Assembly (NCBI RefSeq): GCF_024320865.1
Contig: NZ_JANDBD010000002.1
Coordinates: 648,653-712,652 of the forward strand
From: Mycolicibacterium arenosum
Lineage (GTDB): Bacteria; Actinomycetota; Actinomycetes; Mycobacteriales; Mycobacteriaceae
DNA length: 64,000 nucleotides
Direction of reading: 5' to 3'
In this document: positions 63,982 through 64,000 of the stretch, in pieces
How positions within the stretch are numbered: the stretch's first letter is position 1
Layout of the letters: each line of letters opens with the position of its first letter
Notes under the pieces: model-generated
What the model saw: the letters and a program-made list of their open reading frames with translations, nothing else
The model's database searches: none
What the model was told of the DNA's origin: nothing
Program-made: the position numbers and the translations under genes

Positions 63982-64000
63982 CGCTGATCTTGACCAGGTT

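Larger units (their letters stand above)
63421..64000. other. Right-edge region without a recognisable gene
   Basis: 580 bp with no convincing gene. A frame reading NWAFVENRFAQNAVLAALAG (from about 63593, ending at TGA 63665-63667) looks like the C-terminus of a lost protein; a stop stands just upstream of it, at 63580-63582. The remainder contains the inverted ACTGCGGTACC motifs (63672, 63742) and a hairpin at 63947-63981. It reads as decayed mobile DNA. Confidence 0.4.

Overview
This is GC-rich actinobacterial chromosome, almost certainly a rapidly growing Mycobacterium/Mycolicibacterium. The backbone order pth, rplY, lpqT, prs, glmU, TetR, mfd, mazG, lpqU, eno, ftsB-like, DUF501, ppx, kdp matches the Mycobacterium tuberculosis Rv1014c-Rv1031 order as I remember it. 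Mycobacterial signatures include leaderless starts, GTG/TTG starts, Lpq lipoproteins, a hemophore-related protein and a PE-PPE-like secreted lipase. Accessory genes are spliced into this backbone: an SDR, an ArsC-like protein, a second lysA, a repeat-flanked AbiEi-like gene, efeO-efeB, a cysteine-rich peptide, prpE and a P450.

Layout. 1-2.6 kb: two tandem DUF6611-like paralogues, an Fe-S oxidoreductase and a metallo-beta-lactamase-fold protein. 2.6-8.5 kb (minus): pth, rplY, SDR, lpqT, arsC-like, prs, glmU, tRNA-Gln. 8.5-23.7 kb: TetR, lysA2, mfd-mazG, repeat-flanked AbiEi-like gene, efeO-efeB, lpqU, eno, ftsB-like, DUF501, ppx. 23.7-29.8 kb: metallothionein-like peptide, prpE, epoxide-hydrolase-like gene, TetR/P450 pair, second TetR. 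29.8-37.9 kb: one minus-strand operon for the Kdp potassium pump and its two-component system. 37.9-41.4 kb: three overlapping genes (GT1 glycosyltransferase, glucosamine-kinase-like protein, SIS sugar-isomerase-like protein) that look like an aminosugar module. 41.5-45 kb: esterase, CPA1 antiporter and TrkA.

45-52 kb holds the most unusual locus: a minus-strand operon with an FAD/NAD(P) oxidoreductase, an 808-residue protein with two fused ATP-grasp ligase modules, a GNAT acetyltransferase, a further ATP-grasp ligase and an MFS transporter. It looks like a non-NRPS small-peptide pathway with its own exporter. The GNAT gene carries a perfect 32-bp tandem duplication that changes its reading frame and uncouples it from the next gene. 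A TetR/DHA2-exporter/SDR group with a clear paired operator lies divergently beside it.

55-61 kb: PPOX-type flavin/F420 protein, secreted lipase, ACC deaminase with all signature residues, hemophore-related protein, secreted mycobacterial protein, DsbA-family protein. 61.3-64 kb: a tRNA-Leu(TAA) gene cut after its anticodon arm, followed by visibly lower-GC DNA between two 19-bp direct repeats, carrying one long unrecognised gene with a HEPN-like R-x4-H motif. This looks like the edge of a genomic island running off the right end.
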